64,000 nucleotides of DNA from Streptomyces sp. NBC_00247 (GCF_036188265.1 NZ_CP108093.1:1984001-2048000), one strand, 5' to 3'; shown: positions 1 through 8,219, counted from the stretch's first letter. The notes: generated from the sequence alone by a model not told the origin. Numbers and translations are program-made.

Positions 1-621
1 ACCTCGCGGTTGGGCGGAGCGCTGGCCGAACTGTCCGCTTCACGCCCGGATCTGACCCTGGAGGAGGTGCTGGCGAAGTCCATCCGGCGCACTGCGGACG
101 CCCATCGCATCTCCTGTGACCTTTCTCACGTAAGGACGCCTCAGGCAACCGTCGTCCTGGCGCGCTGGGGCGGGGCGGCGGTCGAGTACCTCGTGCTGTC
201 CGATTCGGTGCTGCTGCTGGAGTCCCCGGACGGGAGCGTACGCGCGGTGGTGGACGACCGGCTCGACCGGCTCGCGCCGGGGACCCTCTCGTCCGTGGAA
301 TTGACGGACACGCTGGCCCGGAACAAGGAGGGCGGATTCTTCACCGCCGCCGCCGATCCGGCCGTCGCCTCACGCGCGGTGACGGGCGGGCTGCCGCTCG
401 CGGAGGTGCGGGCGCTGGCCGCCCTGACGGACGGGGCGAGCCGATGGACCGAGGTGTTCCAGGAGGGCGACTGGCACGCCGCGTTGGGGCTGCTGCGCTC
501 GGCGGGCCCCCAGCACCTCATCGACCGCGTTCGGGAACGGGAGCGGGCCGACACCGAACGGGTCCACCTGGGCCGGGGCAAGCGCCACGACGACGCCACG
601 GTGGTCCTGGTGGAGCTCTGA
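1..621 (+). CDS. PP2C-family serine/threonine phosphatase, 3' part
   Basis: The open frame runs in from the left edge, so the start lies outside the window; the TTG at base 10 is probably not a real start. The visible 206 codons read as the later part of a PP2C-like domain: a strand pair around YLVLSDSVLLL (a common S/GDSxxxL motif), an alpha/beta middle, and a C-terminal KRHDDATVVLVEL that matches the last metal-binding Asp and final strand of PP2C proteins. It would dephosphorylate proteins in the cytosol, in a Ser/Thr kinase network. No membrane segment is visible. A short hairpin with a T-rich tail follows the stop near 645-665, and the next gene is convergent. The family is likely; the substrate is unknown. 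Confidence 0.7.
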   Translation, partial: TSRLGGALAELSASRPDLTLEEVLAKSIRRTADAHRISCDLSHVRTPQATVVLARWGGAAVEYLVLSDSVLLLESPDGSVRAVVDDRLDRLAPGTLSSVELTDTLARNKEGGFFTAAADPAVASRAVTGGLPLAEVRALAALTDGASRWTEVFQEGDWHAALGLLRSAGPQHLIDRVRERERADTERVHLGRGKRHDDATVVLVEL

Positions 622-678
622 CGGGCAGGTGGCGGACGGAGGGCGCGCTTCGAAGAGCGTTTCTTCCGCCCGCAGGCA

Positions 679-708
679 GGCAGGCCGCAGGCGGGCAGGC
701 CGCAGGCG
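679..708. repeat. two perfect 15-bp tandem copies
   Basis: The unit GGCAGGCCGCAGGCG occurs twice head to tail (679-693, 694-708) between two convergent genes. It is short, intergenic and probably the product of slippage; no function is visible. Confidence 0.7.
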
Positions 709-736
709 GAACCCCCGAAAACACGCCCCGGCACCG

Positions 737-1234
737 TCAGCCCTCGGCCCGCTCGTTGAACTGGTGCAGCAGTCGCGCGAGTTCGGCGACCTCGGCGCGG
801 TCCCAGTCGGCGAGCTTGCGGACGTAGCGGGCCCGCCGGGCGTCGCGGACGTGGCGGAAGCGGGCGAGCCCTTCCTCGGTGAGGTGGACGAGTGAGGCCC
901 GGCCGTCCTCGGGGTCCGGCTCACGGTTCACCAGACCGAGATCCTCCAGGGCCCGCAGTTGACGGCTCATCGTGGCCTTGCCGACCCCGAACCAGGCCGC
1001 CAGCTCGGTGGCGCGCTGCTGCCCGGCGGATTCCAGGCGTACGAGCAGGCCGTAGGCGGCGGACTCCAGTTCGGGGTGGACCTCTCGCGCCATTTCGCCG
1101 GAGGTGGCGCGCGCACGTCGCAGGATCACGGCCAGTTCGTGTTCCAGGGCGAGGAATTCCTGATCCACCGGAGCCCCGGCGGCGGTGCCGGGACCGGTCC
1201 CGCTGTCGTTCTCCTCCACCACGGCACCCCTCAT
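737..1234 (-). CDS. MarR-family transcriptional regulator
   Basis: This 165-residue protein has the MarR winged-helix layout: an N-terminal dimerisation helix, a helix-turn-helix in the middle (ATELAAWFGVGKATMSRQLRALEDLGLV) and the wing with the typical DPEDGRASLVHLTEEG. The ATG at 1234 is preferred to the upstream in-frame TTG/GTG codons because AGAGGTGG sits seven bases before it. It is transcribed away from the secreted muramidase gene, with about 236 bases between the two starts. MarR proteins usually repress their own gene and a neighbour and respond to small aromatic ligands; the ligand here cannot be inferred. The family call is secure. Confidence 0.9.
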   Translation of the reverse strand: MRGAVVEENDSGTGPGTAAGAPVDQEFLALEHELAVILRRARATSGEMAREVHPELESAAYGLLVRLESAGQQRATELAAWFGVGKATMSRQLRALEDLGLVNREPDPEDGRASLVHLTEEGLARFRHVRDARRARYVRKLADWDRAEVAELARLLHQFNERAEG

Positions 1235-1470
1235 GCGTTTTCCACCTCTGAAACTTCTCCCCGCCGGCGGCCTTTTCCGCAGCTGGGCCAGTATTTCGCA
1301 GGAGTAGACCACAGGCGGCTCCCGGGCCCTCTTCCACAGGGCGGTTCAACGCGCGTAGCGTCGTTGCTCGGCGCGTCCGTGACGGGGCGCGTCCGCCGGG
1401 GCCCGGCCCCGCACGCACCCCGGTTCGCGGTTCCTCCCACCGTCCCCCACCGAACCACGGAGGCACGCCC

Positions 1471-2295
1471 ATGTCCGCGCACGGATCCGGTTCCCGAACG
1501 GCCCGGCTGCTCGCTCCCGCCGGCGCCCTGCTCGCCGCTCTCTCCCTGCTCCTCTCCCTGCCCGGCGCCGCCTCGGCCGCCGACGTCCCGGCCCGGGGCA
1601 CGGCCTCGCTCGGCATGGGCGTCGTGGCCCACGACGGCCGGGGCTCCCTGCCCACCGGCACGACCGCGACCCAGACCGAAGGGGTCGACGTCAGCGGCCA
1701 CCAGGGCAACGTCGCCTGGTCGACGCTGTGGAGCAGCGGTGTGCGGTGGGCGTACGTGAAGGCGACCGAGGGGACGTACTACAAGAACACCTCGTTCTCG
1801 CAGCAGTACACGGGCTCGTACGGCGTCGGGATGATCCGGGGGTCGTACCACTTCGCCACCCCCGACACGACCTCCGGCGCCGTCCAGGCCAACTACTTCG
1901 CGGACAACGGCGGCGGCTGGTCCCGGGACGGCCGGACCCTCCCGGGCGTGCTGGACATCGAATGGAACCCGTACGGGGACCAGTGCTACGGCAAGACGCA
2001 GGCCGCGATGGTCGCCTGGATACGCGACTTCGTGAACACCTACAAGGCGCGCACCGGGCGGGACGCGGTCATCTACACGGCGACCAGCTGGTGGACGACG
2101 TGCACCGGCAACAACGCGGGCTTCGGCGCGACCAACCCGCTGTGGGTGGCCCGCTACAACACCACGGTGGGCACGCTGCCCGCCGGCTGGGACTACTACA
2201 CGATCTGGCAGTACACCTCGACGGGACCGACGGTCGGGGACCACGACAAGTTCAACGGCGCTCTGGACCGCGTGCAGGCCCTGGCGAACGGCTGA
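1471..2295 (+). CDS. secreted GH25 muramidase (lysozyme)
   Basis: This 274-residue protein begins with a Sec signal peptide (hydrophobic core about residues 12-32, AxA site ending at Ala36). A glycoside hydrolase family 25 barrel follows. The family landmarks are visible: GVDVSGHQG (about 71-79) on strand 1, the aromatic YVKATEG strand and the catalytic DIE pair (Asp162, Glu164). Such enzymes cut the beta-1,4 bond between MurNAc and GlcNAc in peptidoglycan. There is no cell-wall-binding repeat, so it is a single-domain enzyme of the Streptomyces type. GGAGG lies eight bases before the ATG. It is followed by a polysaccharide deacetylase gene on the same strand, which suggests a wall-remodelling pair. 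Confidence 0.93.
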   Translation: MSAHGSGSRTARLLAPAGALLAALSLLLSLPGAASAADVPARGTASLGMGVVAHDGRGSLPTGTTATQTEGVDVSGHQGNVAWSTLWSSGVRWAYVKATEGTYYKNTSFSQQYTGSYGVGMIRGSYHFATPDTTSGAVQANYFADNGGGWSRDGRTLPGVLDIEWNPYGDQCYGKTQAAMVAWIRDFVNTYKARTGRDAVIYTATSWWTTCTGNNAGFGATNPLWVARYNTTVGTLPAGWDYYTIWQYTSTGPTVGDHDKFNGALDRVQALANG

Positions 2296-2388
2296 CAGGA
2301 CGCCACATCCGGCACCGCTGAACGCCCGTGGCCCCGGTGACGCCCGTCGTCGCCGGGGCCGCGGTGTTCCGCCGGGCCCGCGACCCCC

Positions 2389-2422
2389 ACTATGCACTCG
2401 CTGTATACGCAGTATGTATAGT
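2389..2422. promoter_or_regulatory. 34-bp imperfect palindrome over a -10-like hexamer
   Basis: ACTAT at the left end mirrors ATAGT at the right end, around a perfect GTATAC centre, with further matching bases inside each arm. The right end contains TATAGT (2417-2422), a good -10 hexamer 48 bases before the deacetylase ATG. This is AT-rich compared with its surroundings. It looks like an operator overlapping the deacetylase promoter; the regulator is unknown. Inference only. Confidence 0.45.
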
Positions 2423-2469
2423 CCGGGCTGCCGTACCGGACGTGCGGCAGTACCGCACCGTGCCGACCG

Positions 2470-3249
2470 ATGGATGGATCCACCGTGCCCAGAAGGACGT
2501 CGAAGCCCCGCACCTGGTTGCCCCCCGCCCTGGTGGCCGCGCTCGCTCTCGCCCTGGGCGGCTGCTCCATGGCCACCACCGCGCCCGCCTCGGCCCGGGA
2601 GGAGGCGGCGTCCGACGGGAAGGGCGAACCCGGCCCGGTGGACTGCCGTGTCGCGAAGTGCATCGCCCTGACCTTCGACGCCGGACCCGGCGCGGACACC
2701 CCGCACCTGCTGGACGTGCTCAAGGAGAAGAAGGTCCACGCGACCTTCTTCCTGCTGGGCAAGAACCACGTCCTCAAGCACCCCGACACCGTGCGGCGCA
2801 TCGCGGACGAGGGCCATGAGGTGGCCAACCACACCTGGTCGCACGAGATCCTCACCGACAAGAAGCCGGACGAGATACGGGCCGAGCTGGAGAAGACGCA
2901 GGACGCCATAGCGAAGATCACCGGGAAGAAGCCCCGGCTGATGCGTCCGCCCCAGGGCCGTACCGACGACACCGTCTCGGAGATCAGCAAGGAGCTGGGG
3001 CTCTCCCAGATCCTGTGGAGCGCGACCGCCAAGGACTACTCCACCACCGACTCCGCACTGATCGAGAAGCGCATCCTGGACCAGGCGAGCCGGGACGGCA
3101 TCATCCTCCTCCACGACATATACAAGGGGTCCGTGCCCGCCGTGCCGGGCATCATCGACGCCCTGCGGGAACGCGGCTACACCTTCGTCACCGTCCCCGA
3201 GCTGATGGCCCCCGCCGAGCCCGAGCCGGGCACGATCTACCGCCCCTGA
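2470..3249 (+). CDS. lipoprotein polysaccharide deacetylase (NodB/CE4)
   Basis: 259 residues with an N-terminal lipoprotein signal: Arg-rich n-region, hydrophobic stretch, then lipobox LGGC with Cys32, so it should be membrane-anchored outside the cell. The NodB domain shows motif 1 as TFDAGPG (68-74), motif 2 as NHTWSH with metal ligands His121 and His125, motif 3 RPPQG (159-163) and the LLHD strand near 213. The usual motif 1 is TFDDGP; here the second Asp is Ala71, removing one expected metal ligand while keeping the catalytic Asp70. CE4 enzymes remove N-acetyl groups from peptidoglycan or chitin-like glycans. A GTG at 2485 is an alternative start that keeps the signal intact. Confidence 0.88.
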   Translation: MDGSTVPRRTSKPRTWLPPALVAALALALGGCSMATTAPASAREEAASDGKGEPGPVDCRVAKCIALTFDAGPGADTPHLLDVLKEKKVHATFFLLGKNHVLKHPDTVRRIADEGHEVANHTWSHEILTDKKPDEIRAELEKTQDAIAKITGKKPRLMRPPQGRTDDTVSEISKELGLSQILWSATAKDYSTTDSALIEKRILDQASRDGIILLHDIYKGSVPAVPGIIDALRERGYTFVTVPELMAPAEPEPGTIYRP

Positions 3250-3286
3250 TCCGGTGCGCCGCCGCGCGCACCCCGCCGCGCGGGAA

Positions 3287-3322
3287 CGGCCCGCCACCCC
3301 GGTTCTCCGGGGCGACGGGCCG
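3287..3322. terminator. bidirectional terminator between deacetylase and lon
   Basis: Two 16-base arms (3287-3302 and 3307-3322) pair with two mismatches around a TTCT tetraloop, in the gap between convergent genes. No T-run is visible, as is usual in Streptomyces. Confidence 0.7.
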
Positions 3323-3369
3323 TCCGTACCGGTCACGCGCGCGGCGGCACGTCCGTCACGCCGTGCCGG

Positions 3370-5811
3370 TCACGCCGCGGCCGGAACCTTCTCCTCCGCA
3401 CCTTCCTCGGCACCTTCCTCCGCGCCGGCGCCGACCGGGGCGAGGGCGATCTCCAGCACCTGGCGGACGTCGGTCACCGGGTGCACCTCCAGCTTCTCCA
3501 GGACCTCGGCCGGGACGTCGTCCAGATCGGCTTCGTTCCGCTTGGGGATCACCACGGTGGTGATGCCCGCCCGGTGCGCCGCCAGCAGCTTCTGCTTCAG
3601 GCCACCGATCGGCAGCACCCGCCCGGTCAGCGAGACCTCACCGGTCATCGCCACGTCCGTGCGGACCAGCCGCCCGGAGAGCAGCGAGGCCAGCGCCGTC
3701 GTCATGGTGATGCCGGCGCTCGGACCGTCCTTCGGAACCGCGCCCGCCGGGAAGTGGATGTGGGTGCCCCGGTCCTTGAGATCGGCGACCGGCAGCTCCA
3801 GCTCCGCGCCGTGCGACCGCAGGAAGCTCAGCGCGATCTGCGCGGACTCCTTCATCACGTCGCCGAGCTGACCGGTGAGGGTCAGTCCGGACGCCCCGGT
3901 CTCCGGGTCTGCCAGCGAGGCCTCCACGAAGAGGACGTCACCGCCCGCACCCGTCACCGCGAGGCCGGTGGCCACACCCGGCACGGCCGTACGCCGCTCG
4001 GCCGGGTCCTGCGCGGACTCGGGCACGTGGTGCGGCCGTCCGATCAGTCCCCGCAGTTCGGCGTCGGTGACCGTGAACGGCAGCTCCCGGTCGCCCAGTT
4101 CGTGCTGGGCCGCGACCTTCCGCAGCAGCCGGGCGACGGCCCGCTCCAGGTTCCGGACGCCTGCCTCACGGGTGTACTCGCCCGCCAGCTTGCGCAGCGC
4201 CGCGTCCTCCAGCACGACCTCGTCCTTCTCCAGACCGGCCCGCTCCAGCTGGCGCGGGAGCAGGTGGTCGCGGGCGATGACGACCTTCTCGTCCTCGGTG
4301 TACCCGTCGAGGCGGACCAGCTCCATGCGGTCGAGCAGTGCCTCCGGGATGGCCTCCAGGACGTTGGCGGTGGCGAGGAAGACCACGTCGCTGAGGTCGA
4401 GTTCGACCTCCAGGTAGTGGTCGCGGAAGGTGTGGTTCTGCGCCGGGTCAAGCACCTCGAGCAGGGCGGCGGCCGGGTCGCCCCGGAAGTCCGAGCCGAC
4501 CTTGTCGATCTCGTCGAGCAGCACGACCGGGTTCATCGAGCCGGCCTCCTTGATCGCCCGGACGATACGTCCCGGCAGCGCCCCGACGTACGTACGCCGG
4601 TGGCCCCGGATCTCCGCCTCGTCCCGGACGCCGCCGAGCGCGACCCGGACGAACTTGCGCCCCATGGCGTGCGCGACGGACTCCCCGAGCGAGGTCTTTC
4701 CGACTCCAGGAGGCCCGACGAGAGCCAGCACCGCGCCCCCGCGCCGCCCGCCGACCACGCCGAGGCCCCGGTCGGCCCGGCGCTTGCGGACCGCGAGGTA
4801 CTCGGTGATGCGTTCCTTCACGTCCCTGAGCCCGGCGTGTTCGGCGTCCAGGGTCGCCTGCGCGCCCGGGATGTCGTACGCGTCCTCGGTCCGCTCGTTC
4901 CAGGGCAGCTCCAGCACGGTGTCCAGCCAGGTCCTGATCCAGGACCCCTCGGGGCTCTGGTCGGAGGAGCGCTCCAGCTTCTCGACCTCCTTGAGCGCCG
5001 CCTCACGGACGTGCTCGGGCAGGTCGGCGGCCTCGACCCGGGTGCGGTAGTCGTCGGACTCGTCACCCGGGTCGCCGTTGAGCTCCGACAGTTCCTTGCG
5101 CACGGCGTCGAGCTGGCGCCGCAGCAGGAACTCGCGCTGCTGCTTGTCGACGCCCTCCTGGACGTCCTTCGCGATGGACTCGGCCACGTCCTGCTCGGCG
5201 AGGTGCTCGCCGAGCCACCGCACGGCGAGCTTCAGCCGGGCGACGGCGTCCGTGGTCTCCAGCAGCTCCACCTTCTGCGCGGTGGTCAGGAAAGGCGAGT
5301 AACCGGAGTTGTCGGCGAGCGCGGAGACGCCCTCGATCTGCTGCACCCGGTCGACGACCTGCCAGGCCCCCCGCTTCTTCAGCCAGGTGGTGGCGAGCGC
5401 CTTGTACTCCTTGACCAGCTCGGCGACGGCGCCCGGCAGCGGGTCGGGCACGTTCTCGTCGATCCGGGTCGCCTCCACCCAGAGGGCCCGCCCCGGACCG
5501 CTCGTACCGGCGCCGATCCGCACCCGCGAACGGGCCCGCACGATGGCCCCGGGGTCCCCGTCGGAGAGCCGCCCGATCTGCTCGACCGTACCGAGGACAC
5601 CGGCCCCCGTGTATCTGCCGTCGATGCGCGGAACAAGGAGCACCTCGGGCTTGCTGCCCTCACCGGCGGCAGCCTGCGCGGCCTCCACGGCGGCGCGGGC
5701 CTCGCTGTCGGAAAGATCGAGAGGAACCACCATGCCCGGCAGCACGACTTCGTCGTCGAGCGGCAGCACAGGCAGGTCGAACGGGGTGGACGCCTTGGTC
5801 TCCGTAGCCAT
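3370..5811 (-). CDS. lon: ATP-dependent protease Lon
   Basis: About 813 residues, the usual size of bacterial LonA. The order is an N-terminal substrate domain (PVLPLDDEVVLPGMVVPL), a coiled-coil segment, an AAA+ module with Walker A GPPGVGKT and Walker B VVLLDEIDK, and a C-terminal serine protease domain with the catalytic serine in PKDGPSAGIT and the lysine downstream in GGLKQKLLAAHRAG. Lon degrades misfolded and selected regulatory proteins in the cytosol using ATP. The ATG at 5811 is chosen because AAGGGA precedes it and the upstream TTG adds only seven residues without a ribosome site. The HAIR operator just upstream indicates control by the heat-shock repressor HspR, as known for lon in Streptomyces. 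Confidence 0.97.
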   Translation of the reverse strand: MATETKASTPFDLPVLPLDDEVVLPGMVVPLDLSDSEARAAVEAAQAAAGEGSKPEVLLVPRIDGRYTGAGVLGTVEQIGRLSDGDPGAIVRARSRVRIGAGTSGPGRALWVEATRIDENVPDPLPGAVAELVKEYKALATTWLKKRGAWQVVDRVQQIEGVSALADNSGYSPFLTTAQKVELLETTDAVARLKLAVRWLGEHLAEQDVAESIAKDVQEGVDKQQREFLLRRQLDAVRKELSELNGDPGDESDDYRTRVEAADLPEHVREAALKEVEKLERSSDQSPEGSWIRTWLDTVLELPWNERTEDAYDIPGAQATLDAEHAGLRDVKERITEYLAVRKRRADRGLGVVGGRRGGAVLALVGPPGVGKTSLGESVAHAMGRKFVRVALGGVRDEAEIRGHRRTYVGALPGRIVRAIKEAGSMNPVVLLDEIDKVGSDFRGDPAAALLEVLDPAQNHTFRDHYLEVELDLSDVVFLATANVLEAIPEALLDRMELVRLDGYTEDEKVVIARDHLLPRQLERAGLEKDEVVLEDAALRKLAGEYTREAGVRNLERAVARLLRKVAAQHELGDRELPFTVTDAELRGLIGRPHHVPESAQDPAERRTAVPGVATGLAVTGAGGDVLFVEASLADPETGASGLTLTGQLGDVMKESAQIALSFLRSHGAELELPVADLKDRGTHIHFPAGAVPKDGPSAGITMTTALASLLSGRLVRTDVAMTGEVSLTGRVLPIGGLKQKLLAAHRAGITTVVIPKRNEADLDDVPAEVLEKLEVHPVTDVRQVLEIALAPVGAGAEEGAEEGAEEKVPAAA

Positions 5812-5833
5812 GATCTTCCCTTCGGCAGTCAAG

Positions 5834-5852
5834 TTGAGCTATGCACGCTCAA
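5834..5852. promoter_or_regulatory. HAIR element (HspR operator) of lon
   Basis: TTGAGC-N7-GCTCAA is a perfect inverted repeat matching the HAIR consensus (CTTGAGT-N7-ACTCAAG) bound by HspR at dnaK, clpB and lon in Streptomyces. It lies 22 bases upstream of the lon ATG, where a bound repressor would block transcription. The sequence match is seen directly; HspR binding is inferred from the family. Confidence 0.88.
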
Positions 5853-5929
5853 TGCTTGTGAGCCGGGGAATGTTCCCCAAGGGATGTTCGCTGTGAGCGA
5901 TCAGGGAGTCGTGGTCCGGTGAGGGTCGA

Positions 5930-6183
5930 CGTGGCACGGAGATCACGGATGGGCCGACGAAGGTCTCGGGGACGGGGTCGTGCGTGCACGGCGTCGAGGA
6001 GCAACCCGCGTGGGGCCCGGGGCCGGATGCCGGCCACCACACCGCCCGCACGTCGTACGCGCCCCCGCGAACGACGCGAGGTCCGCCCCGTCCACCAGCG
6101 CCGCGCACATCGCGAACGCCGCATCGGTCCGCCAGTCCCCCACACCGCACCCCCGTGCGCGCACCCGCGAAGGCTTCGGTCAT
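5930..6183 (-). pseudogene. possible decayed gene, coding sense split over three frames
   Basis: On the minus strand an ATG at 6183 opens MTEAFAGARTGVR. The reading then makes protein-like sense only by changing frame: DWRTDAAFAMCAALVDGADL in a second frame, YDVRAV back in the first, and VVAGIRPRAPRGLLLDAVHA in the third. The joined text reads like an ordinary streptomycete protein, but at least three indels are needed. Either the gene is decayed or the sequence has errors. I do not recognise the family. This covers most of the 390-base gap between lon and the GNAT gene. Confidence 0.3.
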
Positions 6184-6243
6184 GCCGTGCACGTCCGGCC
6201 GAACCGGCGGAGGGCGCCCGTACCGCACCGGCGCACCCTGACG

Positions 6244-6774
6244 TCAGCCCGCCGGCGGTCGCAGGCCGAGCCACTGTTCGGCGCCCCAGGCGCGGAACCG
6301 CTCCACTTCTTCGAACCCCAGCTTCGCCGCGAGGCGCATCGAGCCGGTGTTGGCGGTCTGGGTGGCGAGCACCACCGGTTCGCCGGGAAGGGCGTCGCCG
6401 AACCAGTCGAGCACCGCCGCGCACGCCTCGGTGGCGTATCCGGACCCCCACGCCCTCGGCAGGAACAGGTAGCCGAGATCGACCTTTCCCACGGCAGCCG
6501 GGCGACGATGCTCCACGGCTCTTCTGAGCAGGATCTGGCCGATCATCGCCCCGTCGAGATCGACGACGAGACTCCCGGGCCACCCTTCGGGCACCGCCGC
6601 GAGCTCACGTTCCAGTTCGTCGCGCGGGCGGGGACCGCCGAGGTAGGTGTGCACCTCCGGCGACGACAGCAGTTCGACGAACATCGCACGGTCCCGGCCC
6701 TCGGGCTCGCGGAGTACGAGTCTCTCCGTCCTGATCGGAGCAGGCGGCCAGGTGATGGGTCCGAGTCCGGTCAT
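6244..6774 (-). CDS. GNAT-family N-acetyltransferase (RimJ/RimL type)
   Basis: 176 residues starting with ITWPPAPIRTERLVLREPEGRD, the typical opening of the RimJ/RimL acetyltransferase group. The acetyl-CoA-binding loop appears as PRAWGSGYATEA, followed by the conserved Asn-Thr-x-Ser/Met helix (TANTGSMRLAAKLGFEEVERF). It would transfer an acetyl group from acetyl-CoA to an amine, perhaps a protein N-terminus or a small molecule. The ATG at 6774 has GGTGGGG upstream; an upstream ATG at 6924 would add 50 unlikely residues. No operon partner is seen. The substrate cannot be called. Confidence 0.88.
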   Translation of the reverse strand: MTGLGPITWPPAPIRTERLVLREPEGRDRAMFVELLSSPEVHTYLGGPRPRDELERELAAVPEGWPGSLVVDLDGAMIGQILLRRAVEHRRPAAVGKVDLGYLFLPRAWGSGYATEACAAVLDWFGDALPGEPVVLATQTANTGSMRLAAKLGFEEVERFRAWGAEQWLGLRPPAG

Positions 6775-7304
6775 GCCCCCACCCCACACCCGGGTCCGGC
6801 AGCGAGCAAGGCCCGCGGACCGGTCGCGATCCTCCGGTCCAGGCCGTCGGATCTGCCCACGACACCCCAGGACGAATATCTCTACGGACACAGCCAAGAA
6901 ATCTACAGCAATGACTGTAGACATTGACGGTGTGGCTAGGCTCTCTCTCGTAGCTCAGAGAGAGCGCAGGGCCCGGCAGAGATGAACCGCCGGGCAGCGG
7001 TACGCGCAGGACGGCAGTACGCAGGTCGGCGCGTTGGTGGAGTCCCGGAGCCAGGACCAAAGCGTGCTGCAGAAGTCGGTGGGCGGGCACGCGGGGCCGG
7101 GTTCTGCGCCTTCGTGGATCATGGTGTGCGGGCGTGATCGTGGAGTGCGGCGACGGCTCGGACTGCGTAGTGGAGGCCGTTGCCGCGTTGCCGGCAGTCG
7201 AGGGCCGGCGCCGTACCCGAGCCGGCCGATGGTGCAGCAGTTCCTTCGGAGCCCTGGCGCGTACGGCACCAGGGCCCCTCCACGCGTTCCACGGAGAGGC
7301 GCAC
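6775..7304. other. 530-bp gap with two inverted repeats, no convincing gene
   Basis: No open frame has a credible start, ribosome site and family. At 6902-6921 there is a perfect inverted repeat TCTACAG-N6-CTGTAGA, at 6937 a TAGGCT -10-like hexamer, and at 6940-6965 a 9-bp hairpin built of CTCTCT / AGAGAG with an 8-base loop. A 50-codon frame from ATG 6982 follows but is not persuasive. Together they could be an operator-controlled short transcript or the remains of a deleted gene. Confidence 0.4.
6902..6921. promoter_or_regulatory. perfect 7-bp inverted repeat, candidate operator
   Basis: TCTACAG, six bases, then CTGTAGA. It lies 16 bases before a TAGGCT hexamer on the plus strand and about 130 bases upstream of the GNAT start on the minus strand. 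No regulator can be assigned. Confidence 0.4.
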
Positions 7305-7640
7305 ATGACAGCACAGGACTCGAACGGCCGTCTTGACGACGACGATTACCCCGCCTTCACCATGGGCCGGGCCGCCGCGCTGCTCGGCACCACCCAGGGT
7401 TTCCTCCGCTCCATCGGCGAAGCCCGCCTCATCACCCCCCTCCGTTCCGAGGGCGGGCACCGGCGTTACTCCCGCTACCAGTTGCGCGTTGCCTCACGGG
7501 CGCGGGAACTCGTCGACCAAGGCACCCCCGTCGAGGCCGCCTGTCGCATCGTCATCCTCGAAGACCAGCTCGAAGAAGCCCAGCGGATCAACGCCGAATA
7601 CCGCGACGTCACCGCGTCACCGAAGCCGCCGCGGAACTGA
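7305..7640 (+). CDS. MerR-type HTH regulator, short
   Basis: 111 residues with a MerR-like winged helix near the N-terminus: FTMGRAAALLGTTQGFLRSIGEARLITPLRSEGGHRRYSRYQLRVASRARELVDQG. The R-x-GGHRRYS wing is diagnostic. The tail is a short coiled coil (RIVILEDQLEEAQRINAEYRD) with no ligand-binding domain, so it may act as a small constitutive or partner-controlled regulator. GGAGAGG sits before the ATG at 7305. It precedes a cold-shock protein, a CBS-domain protein and a small conserved protein on the same strand; from memory similar MerR/cold-shock groupings occur in streptomycetes. Confidence 0.85.
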   Translation: MTAQDSNGRLDDDDYPAFTMGRAAALLGTTQGFLRSIGEARLITPLRSEGGHRRYSRYQLRVASRARELVDQGTPVEAACRIVILEDQLEEAQRINAEYRDVTASPKPPRN

Positions 7641-7696
7641 GGCGTCCGCCCGTCCTCCGCCGACCGCGGACGCCGGGCGCCGCGGCGCCCTTCCGA

Positions 7697-7858
7697 AGGG
7701 TTGTCCCGCGATTCGTGGTGGATCGGTGCGCGGCGTCGGATGCGGTGCATCGCAAGGCGGAGGGGCGTCCGCGTACGGGATGCAGCGGGACGTTCCGACA
7801 ACGCGGCGAGGTGCCGTAGCTGTCGTCGCGCACCCGCCAGGAATTGCGGGACAACCCT
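7697..7858. mobile_element. 162-bp MITE-like element with 18-bp terminal inverted repeats
   Basis: The ends AGGGTTGTCCCGCGATTC (7697-7714) and GAATTGCGGGACAACCCT (7841-7858) are inverted copies with one mismatch. The inside has no usable open frame. Such TIRs and size fit a non-autonomous derivative of an insertion sequence. A dinucleotide GA flanks both ends, which might be a target duplication, but it is too short to prove it. It lies between the MerR gene and the cold-shock gene, and could have altered the upstream region of the latter. Confidence 0.7.
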
Positions 7859-8219
7859 GAGCCGTCGACCGCGGCGATCATCGCCCCTTTTCGGGGCGCC
7901 CTCACGAGCGGCGGATACCCTCCGGAAGAGCTGCGTCCCCGGCGGAGCAATATCTGTGTTCGCGAGGCGAGTTTTAAGGACACCGCGCACCAAGTGTTTT
8001 ATCCGGGCCGATGGAGCAGAATATACGCATCGCCCACCCACCGCTACCGCATGCTATCGTCGACTCCAGTTGCCGCGGTCCTAAATTTTGAGCACCCTCG
8101 TCGACATTTCCGACAGTAGGACGCCTTTCGCGTTTCCGGTCCATCGGACGGGGCATCACCGCGGCGACCCGGCATCCACGCACTGCGGTTTCCGGCGTAA
8201 TGCCCCAAGGAGATATGAC
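7859..8219 (+). other. long AT-richer leader region of the cold-shock gene
   Basis: About 360 bases without a gene. It is notably richer in A/T than the neighbourhood (for example around 7970-8100), as expected for a cold-shock mRNA leader and promoter zone. Short complementary segments GTCCT and AGGAC occur near 8081 and 8118. No defined riboswitch could be recognised by eye. Confidence 0.4.

Noticed and set aside
3481..5922. Open frame of about 810 codons opposite lon
   Set aside because: Same mirror effect of high-GC third positions; no domain is readable and lon is certain.
6775..7304. Protein-coding gene in the 530-base gap
   Set aside because: Candidate frames on both strands lack a ribosome site and family-like text; the best is a 50-codon frame from 6982.
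7841..7858. Short target-site duplication for the MITE
   Set aside because: Only GA flanks both ends; two bases are not enough to claim a duplication.
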